A stretch of DNA of 64,000 bases from contig JACKBT010000014.1 in NCBI GenBank assembly GCA_020634415.1, positions 1 to 64,000 on the forward strand. Reading direction: 5' to 3'. Shown piece after piece: positions 36,054 through 44,232 of this stretch. Within the stretch, counting starts at the first letter, position 1; the number at the start of each line of letters is the position of its first letter. Source of the stretch: Ardenticatenaceae bacterium (lineage in GTDB: Bacteria; Chloroflexota; Anaerolineae; Promineifilales; Promineifilaceae). Position numbers and translations under genes: made by a program. The notes beneath the pieces were generated by a model that ran no database searches, had not been told where the DNA came from, and was given only the letters and a program-made list of their open reading frames with translations.

Positions 36054-36698
36054 TCAAGCTATCGGCTTCTTAGAAATCACAATCGTACAACTCTCATCCC
36101 CAGCAGCAATACATTCCACCTCTTGCACCAAAAAACGCCGTCCTCGGCTCACCCAATCCAAACTTTGCTCCAACAAACCAATTGCCAGATGGCAACACGG
36201 CCGTTCCGAAACCCGCTGCCAACAAATCGGACACTGTTCAATAATCCACAAATACCCCCGTTCATCCTCCCCTAAACGCACCCGCTGATCACTAAACCTG
36301 TTAAACGTTTGCGCAAAAACATCTAGACCAATCTTAATTTTAATGCCCAAAGGCAAAGTACGGAATGCCAAATCAGTAATACCCAAAACAGGCATAAACT
36401 CTTTGAGCGCAAACTTCCACGTTTCACGCCCCGCCCGTAACGCCAGCCCTCGTCCTCCACGCACCCCATACATATCCTCAATCGTCTGCTGGATGAGGCT
36501 AAAATCTTCAAACGTAAAACCAAGATCAAGATTATTGGGCGGGTAATTATTAACAAGGTGTTGAAGTTGAGCCAGATTCAGCACAGCATTAACCCCATGT
36601 CTCCCCATAATATTTTCCATCGCTGTTAAAACGATGCGCCCCATCTTATTAGGGTAATACAACTTTTTTTCTTCCGTTACAATTAATTCTTTATTCAC
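36054..36698 (-). CDS. V4R-domain protein
   Basis: 214 residues. The C-terminal half has the V4R (4-vinyl reductase) small-molecule-binding signature with cysteines: IIEQCPICWQR, ERPCCHLAIG and ECIAAGDESCTIVI. Such domains bind hydrophobic ligands or metal and are found in sensors and in bacteriochlorophyll and xylene regulators. There is no DNA-binding or enzymatic domain, so it is probably a ligand sensor or carrier within the cluster. 21 bases downstream of the hydrolase gene and 3 bases upstream of the beta-helix gene. Confidence 0.8.
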   Translation of the reverse strand: MNKELIVTEEKKLYYPNKMGRIVLTAMENIMGRHGVNAVLNLAQLQHLVNNYPPNNLDLGFTFEDFSLIQQTIEDMYGVRGGRGLALRAGRETWKFALKEFMPVLGITDLAFRTLPLGIKIKIGLDVFAQTFNRFSDQRVRLGEDERGYLWIIEQCPICWQRVSERPCCHLAIGLLEQSLDWVSRGRRFLVQEVECIAAGDESCTIVISKKPIA

Positions 36699-36719
36699 GC
36701 TACTTATTTACAGTCCATT

Positions 36720-37523
36720 CTAATTGACACTGTTATTCAAGAACTGATTCAAAGTATCCATAAAATATTCAGGTTCATCCGTCATAGGAAAATGTCGTGA
36801 ATGCTGCATCATCGTTACCTGTGCGGTATGAACACTCGCCCGTAAAAGCTCCGCATTACTGGGATTCACAATATTGTCATTAACACCATAGATACCTAAT
36901 GTGGGAACGCACAAAGAAGGCAAAATCTCCCGCAAATCGGTATCGCGCAGATCCCCAATACTGCGAAAAAAAGATTCTATTGTGGTACGCTGCACATCAC
37001 GAAAAATCATCGAACGAACCTTCTTAGAATCTTTTGCCAGCAAAAAACGCATAAGCGAATGCAGCATAATAGGATAGCGCCAGACTAATCTGGCGATCCA
37101 GCCATAACCAGCCAATTGCAAAAATTGATTAAGAGATGTCCCTACAATAGGCGAGCCAACAACGGCCACTTTTTTTACCCGTTCAGGATAAGTGAGGGCC
37201 ATCTGGAGGGCTACCGTGCCACCCATAGAATGCCCAAAAACCGGGGCTTGCTGTATGCCCAGGCTGTCCATAAACTGATGCACCATCTCCACGTAGCTGG
37301 CAATCTGAAAAGAAGCAACTGATGTGCGCGTCCCCTTGGCGGAATCACCAAACCCCCAAAAATCTAAAGCGTAAACACGATAACGGCCGATCTGTGGCAG
37401 CGCAATCATATAATCACGCCACACCGCCCATGAATTTATCCAGCCATGCAGCAAAACAATGGGTTGCCCGCGTCCAATAGATTCATAATGTAAGATACCT
37501 TGCTCTGTAACTATGGAACTCAC
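36720..37523 (-). CDS. Alpha/beta hydrolase, upstream member of signalling cluster
   Basis: 267 residues. HGWINSWAVW carries the oxyanion region, FGHSMGGT the Ser nucleophile, YGVNDN the acid and HSRHFPMT the His. It is a paralogue of the hydrolase at 27794-28588, with a similar N-terminus (TEQGILHYESIGRGQP). A 179-base gap separates it from the GTPase gene, so a second promoter could start here. Substrate unknown. Confidence 0.85.
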   Translation of the reverse strand: MSSIVTEQGILHYESIGRGQPIVLLHGWINSWAVWRDYMIALPQIGRYRVYALDFWGFGDSAKGTRTSVASFQIASYVEMVHQFMDSLGIQQAPVFGHSMGGTVALQMALTYPERVKKVAVVGSPIVGTSLNQFLQLAGYGWIARLVWRYPIMLHSLMRFLLAKDSKKVRSMIFRDVQRTTIESFFRSIGDLRDTDLREILPSLCVPTLGIYGVNDNIVNPSNAELLRASVHTAQVTMMQHSRHFPMTDEPEYFMDTLNQFLNNSVN

Positions 37524-37702
37524 GTCACCCTCACTGCTTCAGTGAATATTCTACTGTATAACCAACTCAATGCTCTTTGAGATGATCAAACAATTAAAAC
37601 GCAACCATACCTAGAAGAAGGTAGGTTAACATCAACATGGATAGTAGCACTGGCTCAAATTGAAAGCTGTGAAAAGCGGGTAAAGGTGGTGTAAATGAGG
37701 CG

Positions 37703-38248
37703 TTAAGCCATTTCGCCCTCTTGGTCTATTTGTTCCAAGATAGAATAAAGCAGCTCAAGCAAAACATTCTTGACACTTTCCTTATCCGTAGCCACACAGG
37801 GCAAAATCTTAACTTCTGGTTTCAAGCGTAGAATAATTCGCAAATCTTCTGGATCCCAGGCATCTTCCATATCCTGCTTATTTGCCGACACAACATATGG
37901 TGTAGCTGCATAGCCCTCAAAAGTTTCTAGAATGCGTTTGGCTTCACGAAAGGTTTCAGGTTTCGTGCTATCAACCATAACCACAAAACCTAGCATACCC
38001 TGGGACAAAATATCCCACATAAAATCAAAACGTTTTTGCCCCGGAGTGCCAAAGAGGTAAAGTACGAGATCATCACCAACTGTAATACGACCAAAGTCCA
38101 TAGCAACAGTTGTCGTCTCCTTAATACGTTCAGCACTGCTCGTTATCTTGCGCTCGGTTGAAACGACATCGATCTCGCTGATAGACCCAATAAACTCTGT
38201 TTTACCCGACGAAAATGGGCCAGTGATTACCATTTTGACAGCTTGCAT
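37703..38248 (-). CDS. Small Ras/Arf-like GTPase
   Basis: 181 residues. G1 is GPFSSGKTEF, G3 is FGTPGQKRFDF and G4 is SANKQDMEDA. A Thr in KETTTVAMDFG lies in the switch-I position. This is the bacterial small GTPase group often paired with roadblock or PATAN proteins; MglA is a distant relative. The gene begins 12 bases after the PATAN gene, which supports a functional pair. The DNA lacks the ACGGCCGT motif. Confidence 0.9.
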   Translation of the reverse strand: MQAVKMVITGPFSSGKTEFIGSISEIDVVSTERKITSSAERIKETTTVAMDFGRITVGDDLVLYLFGTPGQKRFDFMWDILSQGMLGFVVMVDSTKPETFREAKRILETFEGYAATPYVVSANKQDMEDAWDPEDLRIILRLKPEVKILPCVATDKESVKNVLLELLYSILEQIDQEGEMA

Positions 38249-38260
38249 AAACTACTACCC

Positions 38261-39094
38261 TTAAATACTGCGAATTCGGTCAATAATTCTTTCAACAACC
38301 GAACGTTTAACAGTAGGTGATTGATCCATAGAAGATTGACGTTGCCGACGAGGTGAGTCCTCGGTTTGTTTTTGAACTGGTTTAGGAGCGTCAACAAACT
38401 CAACTAGGCCAGCTTGTAACATACCGTAAACAATACGGCGAATTTCAAAATCACTTAAATTATTAGCACGAGCAATCTGTTGAATAGTGTTGCGCGGGTT
38501 GATAAAAGAGACAACACGCCATTCTTCAACAGTCAAATTAACATTGTGGAGTCTAGCATCTGGCCTGTCGGTGAAGCGAAGTGCTACGTCTAAATCGGGC
38601 AATTCTTCCTGAAGCACTTCCCATTCTTTCATGCGCCGACTGCCTTCCATAATAACGCTTTCAAGATCGATGGGAATAGTAATACGATCTGATGAAGGTA
38701 ATATGTTGGCATCAAAACGAAACTGACCATCTGCCCAGGTGAACAATTTATAAACAATGTCTAGCACATATTGCCGGACACTTTGGATAATATCACCCTG
38801 CGTTACGTAACCAGCCTGAATCAACATATGCCCTAGCTGCTTATCACTGGTGCCGCGGGCACGAGTCTGGATAATGCGGGACTGTTCCTCAGACAACTTC
38901 CCGGCACTTTGCAAGACAATAGCCAGATTGCTTTCGCCTTTTCCCATGTAGGCATAGATTAACTTGCCTTCACGAAAAGACATATTGGCGGTGTCGTGAC
39001 CTTGAATAACCAAGGTGCCGGTCTTGCGTGCCAGGTTGATGAGGTTTAGTAATTGAGTTGTAGTAAAGTCACTTAGATTCCCTTTAAGGGCCAT
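38261..39094 (-). CDS. DUF4388 (PATAN) domain protein
   Basis: 277 residues. The N-terminal PATAN region (MALKGNLSDFTTTQLLNLIN, KTGTLVIQG, SFREGKLIYAYMG) is followed by a helical DUF4388 part (LGHMLIQAGYVTQGDIIQSV, LFTWADGQFRFD), a winged-helix-like region (about 190-235) and a charged tail. PATAN proteins act in two-component signalling and pair with small GTPases. First gene of the minus-strand cluster; the 286-base gap upstream, up to the tRNA gene, should hold its promoter, but I see no clear boxes. Confidence 0.85.
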   Translation of the reverse strand: MALKGNLSDFTTTQLLNLINLARKTGTLVIQGHDTANMSFREGKLIYAYMGKGESNLAIVLQSAGKLSEEQSRIIQTRARGTSDKQLGHMLIQAGYVTQGDIIQSVRQYVLDIVYKLFTWADGQFRFDANILPSSDRITIPIDLESVIMEGSRRMKEWEVLQEELPDLDVALRFTDRPDARLHNVNLTVEEWRVVSFINPRNTIQQIARANNLSDFEIRRIVYGMLQAGLVEFVDAPKPVQKQTEDSPRRQRQSSMDQSPTVKRSVVERIIDRIRSI

Positions 39095-39381
39095 AGTTGA
39101 TACTCTTATCGGGTGGATTTAATTACCTTTGATTTGAGGTAGAAAAGCCTTCCCATAACAATGCAAAGCAAAAGGTAACTCACTTCCACATCTTTGATGG
39201 ATGCGACTGAATGAGCGGGCGTATCTTCCTTGTTTTTTTAAGGTTTGCCGATAATCGTAGAGCATTATACCTGCTGCAAATAGGACAGTCAAACCATACG
39301 AATGTCATGGCAAACAGGCGGAAAAGTATGGGAGTTTACAACTTTGCACCTAGACAACAGTTGGGTACAATATGAAGGGAT

Positions 39382-39464
39382 GGGGTGGTGGCGAAATGGT
39401 AGACGCAGCGGACTTAAAATCCGCCGGACGCAAGTCCGTGTGGGTTCGAATCCCACCCGCCCTA
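39382..39464 (+). tRNA. tRNA-Leu (anticodon UAA)
   Basis: 83 bases folding as a class II tRNA. Acceptor GGGGTGG pairs with CCGCCCT (two wobble pairs), the D-arm reads GCGAAATGGTAGACGC, the anticodon loop is CTTAAAA with anticodon TAA, the variable arm is long, and the T-arm is GTGGG-TTCGAAT-CCCAC. The discriminator is A and CCA is not encoded. It reads UUA and UUG. A terminator follows within ten bases. Confidence 0.95.
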
Positions 39465-39471
39465 TTCGGAG

Positions 39472-39496
39472 AAGACCCACTTGTGGGTCTTTTTTG
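39472..39496 (+). terminator. Rho-independent terminator after tRNA-Leu
   Basis: AGACCCAC, two bases, GTGGGTCT and then a run of T residues. It ends tRNA transcription 24 bases before the tilS start. Confidence 0.9.
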
Positions 39497-39519
39497 TTTG
39501 TTTTGGCAGAGGTTTATTT

Positions 39520-40968
39520 GTGGCAAGTAAGTTGATTGAACAGGTACGGCCGTTTCTCACACACCTATCTCGAAAACGGCCGTCTTACTTCCCCCCCCAT
39601 GCCCGACTCATCGTTGGTGTATCGGGAGGTGCTGACTCCCTGGCCCTCTTCCATGTTCTCCAGTCAATTTATCCGCCTGACCAGTTGATAGTGGCTCATG
39701 TGGATCATCAGCTGCGACCCTCGTCTGCCCACGAAGCTCAATTTGTACAAGAAACAGCCGTTGCCTGGCACATTTCCTGTCACATCGAAACTGTAGATGT
39801 AGTGAAGCTAGCCGAAACGCAAAAACTATCACTCGAAGAAGCAGGGCGGTTGGCACGGTATCGCTGCTTTGCCCAATTGGCAGCCAAGCAGGGCGCATTC
39901 ACGGTTGTTGTCGCTCACCATGCGGATGATCAGGCCGAGACGGTGTTGATGCACCTGCTGCGGGGCAGCGGTCTGGCTGGCTTGCGGGGCATGTTGCCTA
40001 CTGCCCCGCTGCCAGAAGCGGAGAATTGTTGGCTGATACGGCCGTTTCTGCACACTACCCGCGCCGATATAGAAACCTATTGCCAGGAACATCACTTACA
40101 GCCTATTCATGACGAATCTAACGAGGACATACGCTTTGTGCGTAACCGCATACGCCATCAACTGCTGCCTACTTTGGCCGCGTATAATCCCCAAATCCAA
40201 ACACGTTTGCAGCAGTTAGCCGCTATTACCGCCGCCGATTATGAACTGGTGGATGCGGCGGGGCGTGAGGGCTGGACGGCCGTTTGGCACACCCAAAGCC
40301 CAAACATGATTCAGCTAAAATTGGCTGAGTGGTTGGCTCTGCCCCTTAGTGTAAGGCGGCAGACATTGCGGCAGGCAGTGCTGGCTTTACGGCCGTTGCT
40401 GCGCGATATTGGCTTCCAAACAGTTGAACAGGCGCGAGAAATTATTGAAAAAGGGTACACTGGCGCACAATCTTCCTTGCCTGGAGATTTAACGTTGATA
40501 GTAGGTTATCACACCATTACCATCATGGCCGATGCCTCCGCGCTGCCCACCGATTGGCCCCAATTGGCTAATGATTCATTACTTACCTTGCCCATTCCCG
40601 GCCAAGTGAACTTGGCGCATGAGTGGCGTTTAACAGCTTCATCTGTGGATGGGATGAGCCAGGAGCAGGTTGTGGGGAATGAGGATGTGTGGACGGTGTA
40701 TGTGGATGTGGGCGCGGCGACCGAATTAAGGGTACGGGGTCGTTTACCAGGGGAACGTATACGGCCGTTGGGTATGAAGGGCCAAACTGTGAAGCTCAAA
40801 GACCTGATGATCAATCGCAAAATGCCGGCGTACCTGCGGGCAAGGTGGCCGCTGGTGGTGCATGGGGAGGAGGTGGTGTGGGTGGTGGGGCATCATTTAG
40901 ACGAACGAGTGCAAATCAAAACGGAGACGCAGCGCATTGTGAAAATACAGTGCCGATTAGCATCATGA
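39520..40968 (+). CDS. tilS: tRNA(Ile)-lysidine synthase
   Basis: 482 residues. The PP-loop ATP pyrophosphatase motif is GVSGGADSLALFH near residue 35, followed by HVDHQLRP and HHADDQAETVLMHLLRGSG. The C-terminal domain (about 410-480) has RVRGRLPGERIRPLGMKG. It modifies cytidine 34 of tRNA-Ile(CAU) to lysidine, an essential step for AUA decoding. The frame is open further upstream, through the tRNA terminator. I chose GTG 39520, preceded by AGAGGT, because it starts at ASKLIEQV and leaves the terminator outside the gene. The stop overlaps the ABC ATPase start as ATGA. Confidence 0.92.
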   Translation: MASKLIEQVRPFLTHLSRKRPSYFPPHARLIVGVSGGADSLALFHVLQSIYPPDQLIVAHVDHQLRPSSAHEAQFVQETAVAWHISCHIETVDVVKLAETQKLSLEEAGRLARYRCFAQLAAKQGAFTVVVAHHADDQAETVLMHLLRGSGLAGLRGMLPTAPLPEAENCWLIRPFLHTTRADIETYCQEHHLQPIHDESNEDIRFVRNRIRHQLLPTLAAYNPQIQTRLQQLAAITAADYELVDAAGREGWTAVWHTQSPNMIQLKLAEWLALPLSVRRQTLRQAVLALRPLLRDIGFQTVEQAREIIEKGYTGAQSSLPGDLTLIVGYHTITIMADASALPTDWPQLANDSLLTLPIPGQVNLAHEWRLTASSVDGMSQEQVVGNEDVWTVYVDVGAATELRVRGRLPGERIRPLGMKGQTVKLKDLMINRKMPAYLRARWPLVVHGEEVVWVVGHHLDERVQIKTETQRIVKIQCRLAS

Positions 40969-41690
40969 CACCGCTTTATACGTTAGAAAATATTACCCAG
41001 ACTTATAACGGCCGTACCGTCCTCGACATTTCTCACTTAACCATTGCGCGGGGTGAGGTGTTGGCGGTGGTGGGGCCAAGTGGGGCGGGCAAGAGTACCC
41101 TGCTGCGCTTGTTGGCTTTTTTGGAGCAGCCCACGAACGGCCGTCTCACTTACCAAAACCGCGTGAGTGACGGCCGTTGGCCCGATTTGGAGATGCGGCG
41201 GCACATTAGCATGGTGTTTCAGCGGCCGCAACTGCTGCGCCGCTCGGTACAAGACAATGTGGCTTATGGTTTGTATTTGCGGGGGCAGCAGGATGAGGGT
41301 GAGCGGATTACGGCCGTTTTGCAGCAGCTTGGCCTGGGCGATTTGCACCGAGCTGCCGCGCACACTCTCTCTGGTGGTGAAATGCAGCGGGTGGCCCTGG
41401 CCCGCGCCCTGGTGCTGCACCCAGAAGTACTGCTTTTAGATGAGCCAACGGCCAACCTCGACCCTTACAACATCAAACTGATTGAACAAATTGTGCTGCA
41501 AGCTAACCAGGAAATGAACAGCACGGTGGTGATGGTGACGCATAATATTTTCCAGGCACGACGATTGGCGCAGCGGGTGGCTTTGTTGTTAAACGGCCGT
41601 CTCGTGGAAGTAGCCGATGCGGACACCTTTTTTGAGGCACCGCAGCAAACCGAAACGGCCGCTTTCGTGCGCGGTGATATTATCTACTAA
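40964..41690 (+). CDS. ABC transporter ATP-binding protein (tungstate/phosphate-like group)
   Basis: 241 residues. Walker A is VGPSGAGKST, signature LSGGEMQRVALARAL, Walker B LLLDEPTANLD, switch His MVTHNIFQARRL. The final part, VALLLNGRLVEVADADTFFEAP, resembles the ATPases of tungstate and phosphate importers. No permease or binding protein is adjacent, so the substrate is open. ATG 40964 overlaps the tilS stop by three bases (ATGA), which implies coupled translation. It converges with the flavin-fold gene downstream and their ends overlap by four bases. Confidence 0.9.
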
Positions 41691-42169
41691 TTGGCACGCC
41701 AGTTTAGCACGGCACCGCCTTGCCCCATTAGCACCGTCCCAGGGAAGACGCGCAGCCGCCAGGGTTCCAGGCGCAGGGCGGCAAATGCGGGGGCAGTGGG
41801 GCTGCTCCAGGCGGGTATAATGGCGGGATTGTAGCCAACGGGTTCAGGGCCGTTGAGGAAGAGGTTCCAAACCATCGTGCGCGTTTCATCATCGAAAGCC
41901 CAGGTGGCTTTGCACTCGGCGGTGCAGGTGTCGTGGCTGGTTGTCCAGTAGTTGAGTGAGACGTAGGGGTTGTGTGCTAGATTGGCGCGTTTGACGGGGG
42001 TGGGGCCAGTGGCAATCCAGCCGATAAGTTTTTCGCCATCCCACTGCCAGATGGGATGAAGGATGCGGGAGCGGGGACGGCCGTTTTCATTTACCGTGGC
42101 GACACTGCACCACACAATCCGGTGGGCCATTTCAATAAAAGCTGGGGCAACTTGGGTTAAATCATTCAT
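41687..42169 (-). CDS. Pyridoxamine 5'-phosphate oxidase family protein
   Basis: 160 residues of the split-barrel FMN/F420-binding fold: VWCSVATVNENGRPRSRILHPIW near the start, TPVKRANLAHNPYVSLNYW in the middle. Members are flavin or F420 reductases or haem-handling proteins; the cofactor cannot be told. I chose ATG 42169 because AAGGAG lies eight bases upstream. Confidence 0.8.
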   Translation of the reverse strand: MNDLTQVAPAFIEMAHRIVWCSVATVNENGRPRSRILHPIWQWDGEKLIGWIATGPTPVKRANLAHNPYVSLNYWTTSHDTCTAECKATWAFDDETRTMVWNLFLNGPEPVGYNPAIIPAWSSPTAPAFAALRLEPWRLRVFPGTVLMGQGGAVLNWRAN

Positions 42170-42224
42170 GGGGCATCTCCTTATTGGCAATTATATAACG
42201 GCCGTTATCCGCTCACCACTTGTT

Positions 42225-42253
42225 GTAAGGGCGACCACAAGGGTCGCCCTTAC
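42225..42253. repeat. 12-bp-arm inverted repeat
   Basis: GTAAGGGCGACC, five bases, GGTCGCCCTTAC: a perfect hairpin in the spacer between two minus-strand genes. Confidence 0.85.
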
Positions 42254-42302
42254 TACCAGATCATTAACAGTAGATCGAAACAGATCACGGGTGTGTTGTG
42301 GG

Positions 42303-42342
42303 GCGATTTTGTAAATCGTCTGAGCGATTTGCAAAATCGCTC
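42303..42342. repeat. GCGATTT-word hairpin repeat
   Basis: GCGATTTTGTAAATCG is followed by GAGCGATTT-GCA-AAATCGCTC, a perfect 9-bp-arm hairpin. It is another member of the word-plus-complement repeats. Confidence 0.8.
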
Positions 42343-42371
42343 TACAAGGATTTCGATCTACTGATTAAGAA

Positions 42372-42686
42372 TTATTCTGTCTCTGGGCGCAGGTATAGGT
42401 ATAAAGGTAAGGCCAGGGACAACCCTACAAAAAAAGCCGCTGGGAAGATGAGCCACCAGCCGCGTACCTGCCTCTGCCGCGCATCGGCGGTGGCCCACAC
42501 CAGGAACACGACGGCGGCAATCAAGACATCGGTCGCAAAGCCGCCCGCCGCGCCATTCACAAACAGACTGGTGGCAAACAAAGGCAAGTCCAAGCCAGCT
42601 TGGGTGATAAATTGGGCGAAGAACAGCCAGGGAATGGTGGTGCCGATAACGGCCGTTACCACATAAAATGATTTAGGGATTTTCAT
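42372..42686 (-). CDS. DUF2834-like small membrane protein
   Basis: 104 residues with three membrane segments (FYVVTAVIGTTIPWLFFAQF, DVLIAAVVFLVWATADA, WLIFPAAFFVGLSLALPLYL). The pattern matches the DUF2834 family, of unknown function. ATG 42686 has GGAGGT ten bases upstream. Stands alone between hairpin repeats and a promoter region. Confidence 0.7.
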   Translation of the reverse strand: MKIPKSFYVVTAVIGTTIPWLFFAQFITQAGLDLPLFATSLFVNGAAGGFATDVLIAAVVFLVWATADARQRQVRGWWLIFPAAFFVGLSLALPLYLYLRPETE

Positions 42687-42898
42687 TACAACGATAACCT
42701 CCAATGTTTTTTACCCAATCTAACCGGAAATTAGTGCCATGTCAGCCAAAATTACTGCCACTTGGTGCCAATTTAGGCACACTTTCTTGGTGTGTGGGCG
42801 ATGCTGCGAAGAGTTGATCCCCAGAGATTCGCCTTATAAATGACAAACTCCTCGACAGAAAAAATCTTCGAGTCTAGCATCTGCAATCGTTGTGCTGT

Positions 42899-42904
42899 TA
42901 TAAT
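42899..42904 (+). promoter_or_regulatory. Putative -10 box TATAAT
   Basis: A consensus TATAAT 34 bases before the small Lys-rich gene. The -35 region is weak, with no clear TTGACA at the usual spacing. Confidence 0.5.
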
Positions 42905-42937
42905 AGTCGTGAAAATCTTTTATGGAGGATTAAGGAC

Positions 42938-43042
42938 ATGACAAAAGGGCAAGAAAAGGGCAAAAAAGGCAAGGCCAACAAGCCTAAGCTTACTGTGAAA
43001 GATAAGAAGAAGAAAAAGAAGGAAAGAGAAGCGGCCAAATAG
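42938..43042 (+). CDS. 34-residue lysine-rich small protein
   Basis: ATG 42938 is preceded by GGAGGATTAAGGAC and a TATAAT box, and the gene is followed by a terminator, so it looks like a self-contained transcription unit. The peptide starts MTKGQEKGKKGKANKPK and ends KEREAAK. About 15 of 34 residues are Lys, and there are almost no hydrophobic residues. It could bind nucleic acid or ribosomes. I do not recognise a family. Confidence 0.65.
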   Translation: MTKGQEKGKKGKANKPKLTVKDKKKKKKEREAAK

Positions 43043-43072
43043 ATGCCATATCTTACTGGCACATATAGACAA

Positions 43073-43120
43073 AACCTGAATTTACTCTTTGATGACAGGA
43101 GCCACAATTCAGGTTTTTTT
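43073..43120 (+). terminator. Terminator after the small Lys-rich gene
   Basis: AACCTGAATT and its complement AATTCAGGTT enclose a 23-base loop and are followed by a run of T residues. It may also serve the convergent methyltransferase gene. Confidence 0.75.
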
Positions 43121-43138
43121 GTTCCTAAGGGCTGTCTT

Positions 43139-43837
43139 TCACCACACTCCGGGCAGCAGACGATACCGTACCCGTTCGGCGTAGGCCCCATACCCGGCCA
43201 GTTTCTCCCGTAGTGTCTTATCTTCTAAATGGGTGCGGATGATGAGAACGGCCGTTGACAACAAAACCGGCACAAACGCCCATGCCGCCTCCAAAAAAAC
43301 AGGGGTTGCCAGATAGGTAAGGATGGCTCCAGCGTAACCAGGATGGCGCACCCAGCCATAAGGGCCATTGGTGACCACTTGATGATTGCGCTCCGATTGG
43401 ATGCGCACCATGCCCGAAAAATAGCGATTCACAACCAGCGCATACGATCCCAAAAAGTAACCAGCCAAAATCAGCAGCAGGGCCACAATTTTGGCTGTTA
43501 AAACCACCGGCGACGACCATTGAAAGCGCACATCTAGCCCCGCCACAACGGGAATCAAGACCCCGCCTAAACCAACCAGGGGAACGAGCTGTTTATCCCA
43601 CGTTTCCGCATCCTCATGCTGCATCATGCGGGCGCGTTCAGCCAGCAAATCGGGGTGCTGCCGGGCTGCTAGAGCGCGGCTGATGGCAAAACCCAAAATG
43701 GAGATGAGGGCATAAGCCCAACCCTCCCACCAATCCCACTGGCGGACAATGAGCAGCGGCAAAAAGGGTACAAGAATGATGAAAAACAGTATTTGGACGA
43801 TGACACGGGGGGTAATGGTTTTGGATGGATTGTTCAT
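43139..43837 (-). CDS. Isoprenylcysteine carboxyl methyltransferase-family membrane protein
   Basis: 232 residues with about five membrane segments. The signature NGPYGWVRHPGYAGAILTYLATP and the late EDKTLREKLAGYGAYAERVRYRLLPGVW are typical of the ICMT / phospholipid-methyltransferase group, which use SAM. Bacterial substrates are mostly unknown. Its ATG overlaps the VOC gene's TGA by four bases. Confidence 0.85.
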   Translation of the reverse strand: MNNPSKTITPRVIVQILFFIILVPFLPLLIVRQWDWWEGWAYALISILGFAISRALAARQHPDLLAERARMMQHEDAETWDKQLVPLVGLGGVLIPVVAGLDVRFQWSSPVVLTAKIVALLLILAGYFLGSYALVVNRYFSGMVRIQSERNHQVVTNGPYGWVRHPGYAGAILTYLATPVFLEAAWAFVPVLLSTAVLIIRTHLEDKTLREKLAGYGAYAERVRYRLLPGVW

Positions 43838-44232
43838 GCTGACCTCAATTCCAGCAAATCCCAAAGATTGCCGTATAAATCTTTGAATACAGCTACTGTA
43901 CCATAATTTTCCTCTTGGGGATCGCGCACAAACTCAACACCTTTCGCTTTGTACCTTTCGTAATCACGCCAGAAATCGTCGCTGTTCAGGAATAAGAAGA
44001 CGCGCCCACCTGTTTGATTGCCAATGCGTGCTGTTTGCTCTGCGCCGACGGCGCGTGCTAACAGCAGTTGGGTTCCTGTTGAACCCGGTGGGGCCACGAT
44101 GACCCACCGCTTGTTTTGGGCTTCAATAAAGGTGTCTTCAATCAAATCAAAGCCCAATGTATCTACATAAAAGGCAATGGCTTCGTCATAATCAGCCACA
44201 ACGAGAGCGATGTGAACGATGTTTTGTTTCAT
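43834..44232 (-). CDS. VOC-family (glyoxalase/dioxygenase fold) protein
   Basis: 132 residues forming one vicinal-oxygen-chelate module: VHIALVVADYDEAIAFYVDTLGFDL at the start and AVFKDLYGNLWDLLEL at the end. The metal ligands could be the early His and late Glu. The substrate is unknown. Overlaps both neighbours by four bases (ATGA), so it is translated with the kinase/lyase fusion. Confidence 0.88.
   Translation of the reverse strand: MKQNIVHIALVVADYDEAIAFYVDTLGFDLIEDTFIEAQNKRWVIVAPPGSTGTQLLLARAVGAEQTARIGNQTGGRVFLFLNSDDFWRDYERYKAKGVEFVRDPQEENYGTVAVFKDLYGNLWDLLELRSA

Noticed and set aside
43834..44232. The VOC protein as a specific antibiotic resistance determinant
   Set aside because: The fold is shared by many enzyme types, and the context suggests metabolism instead.
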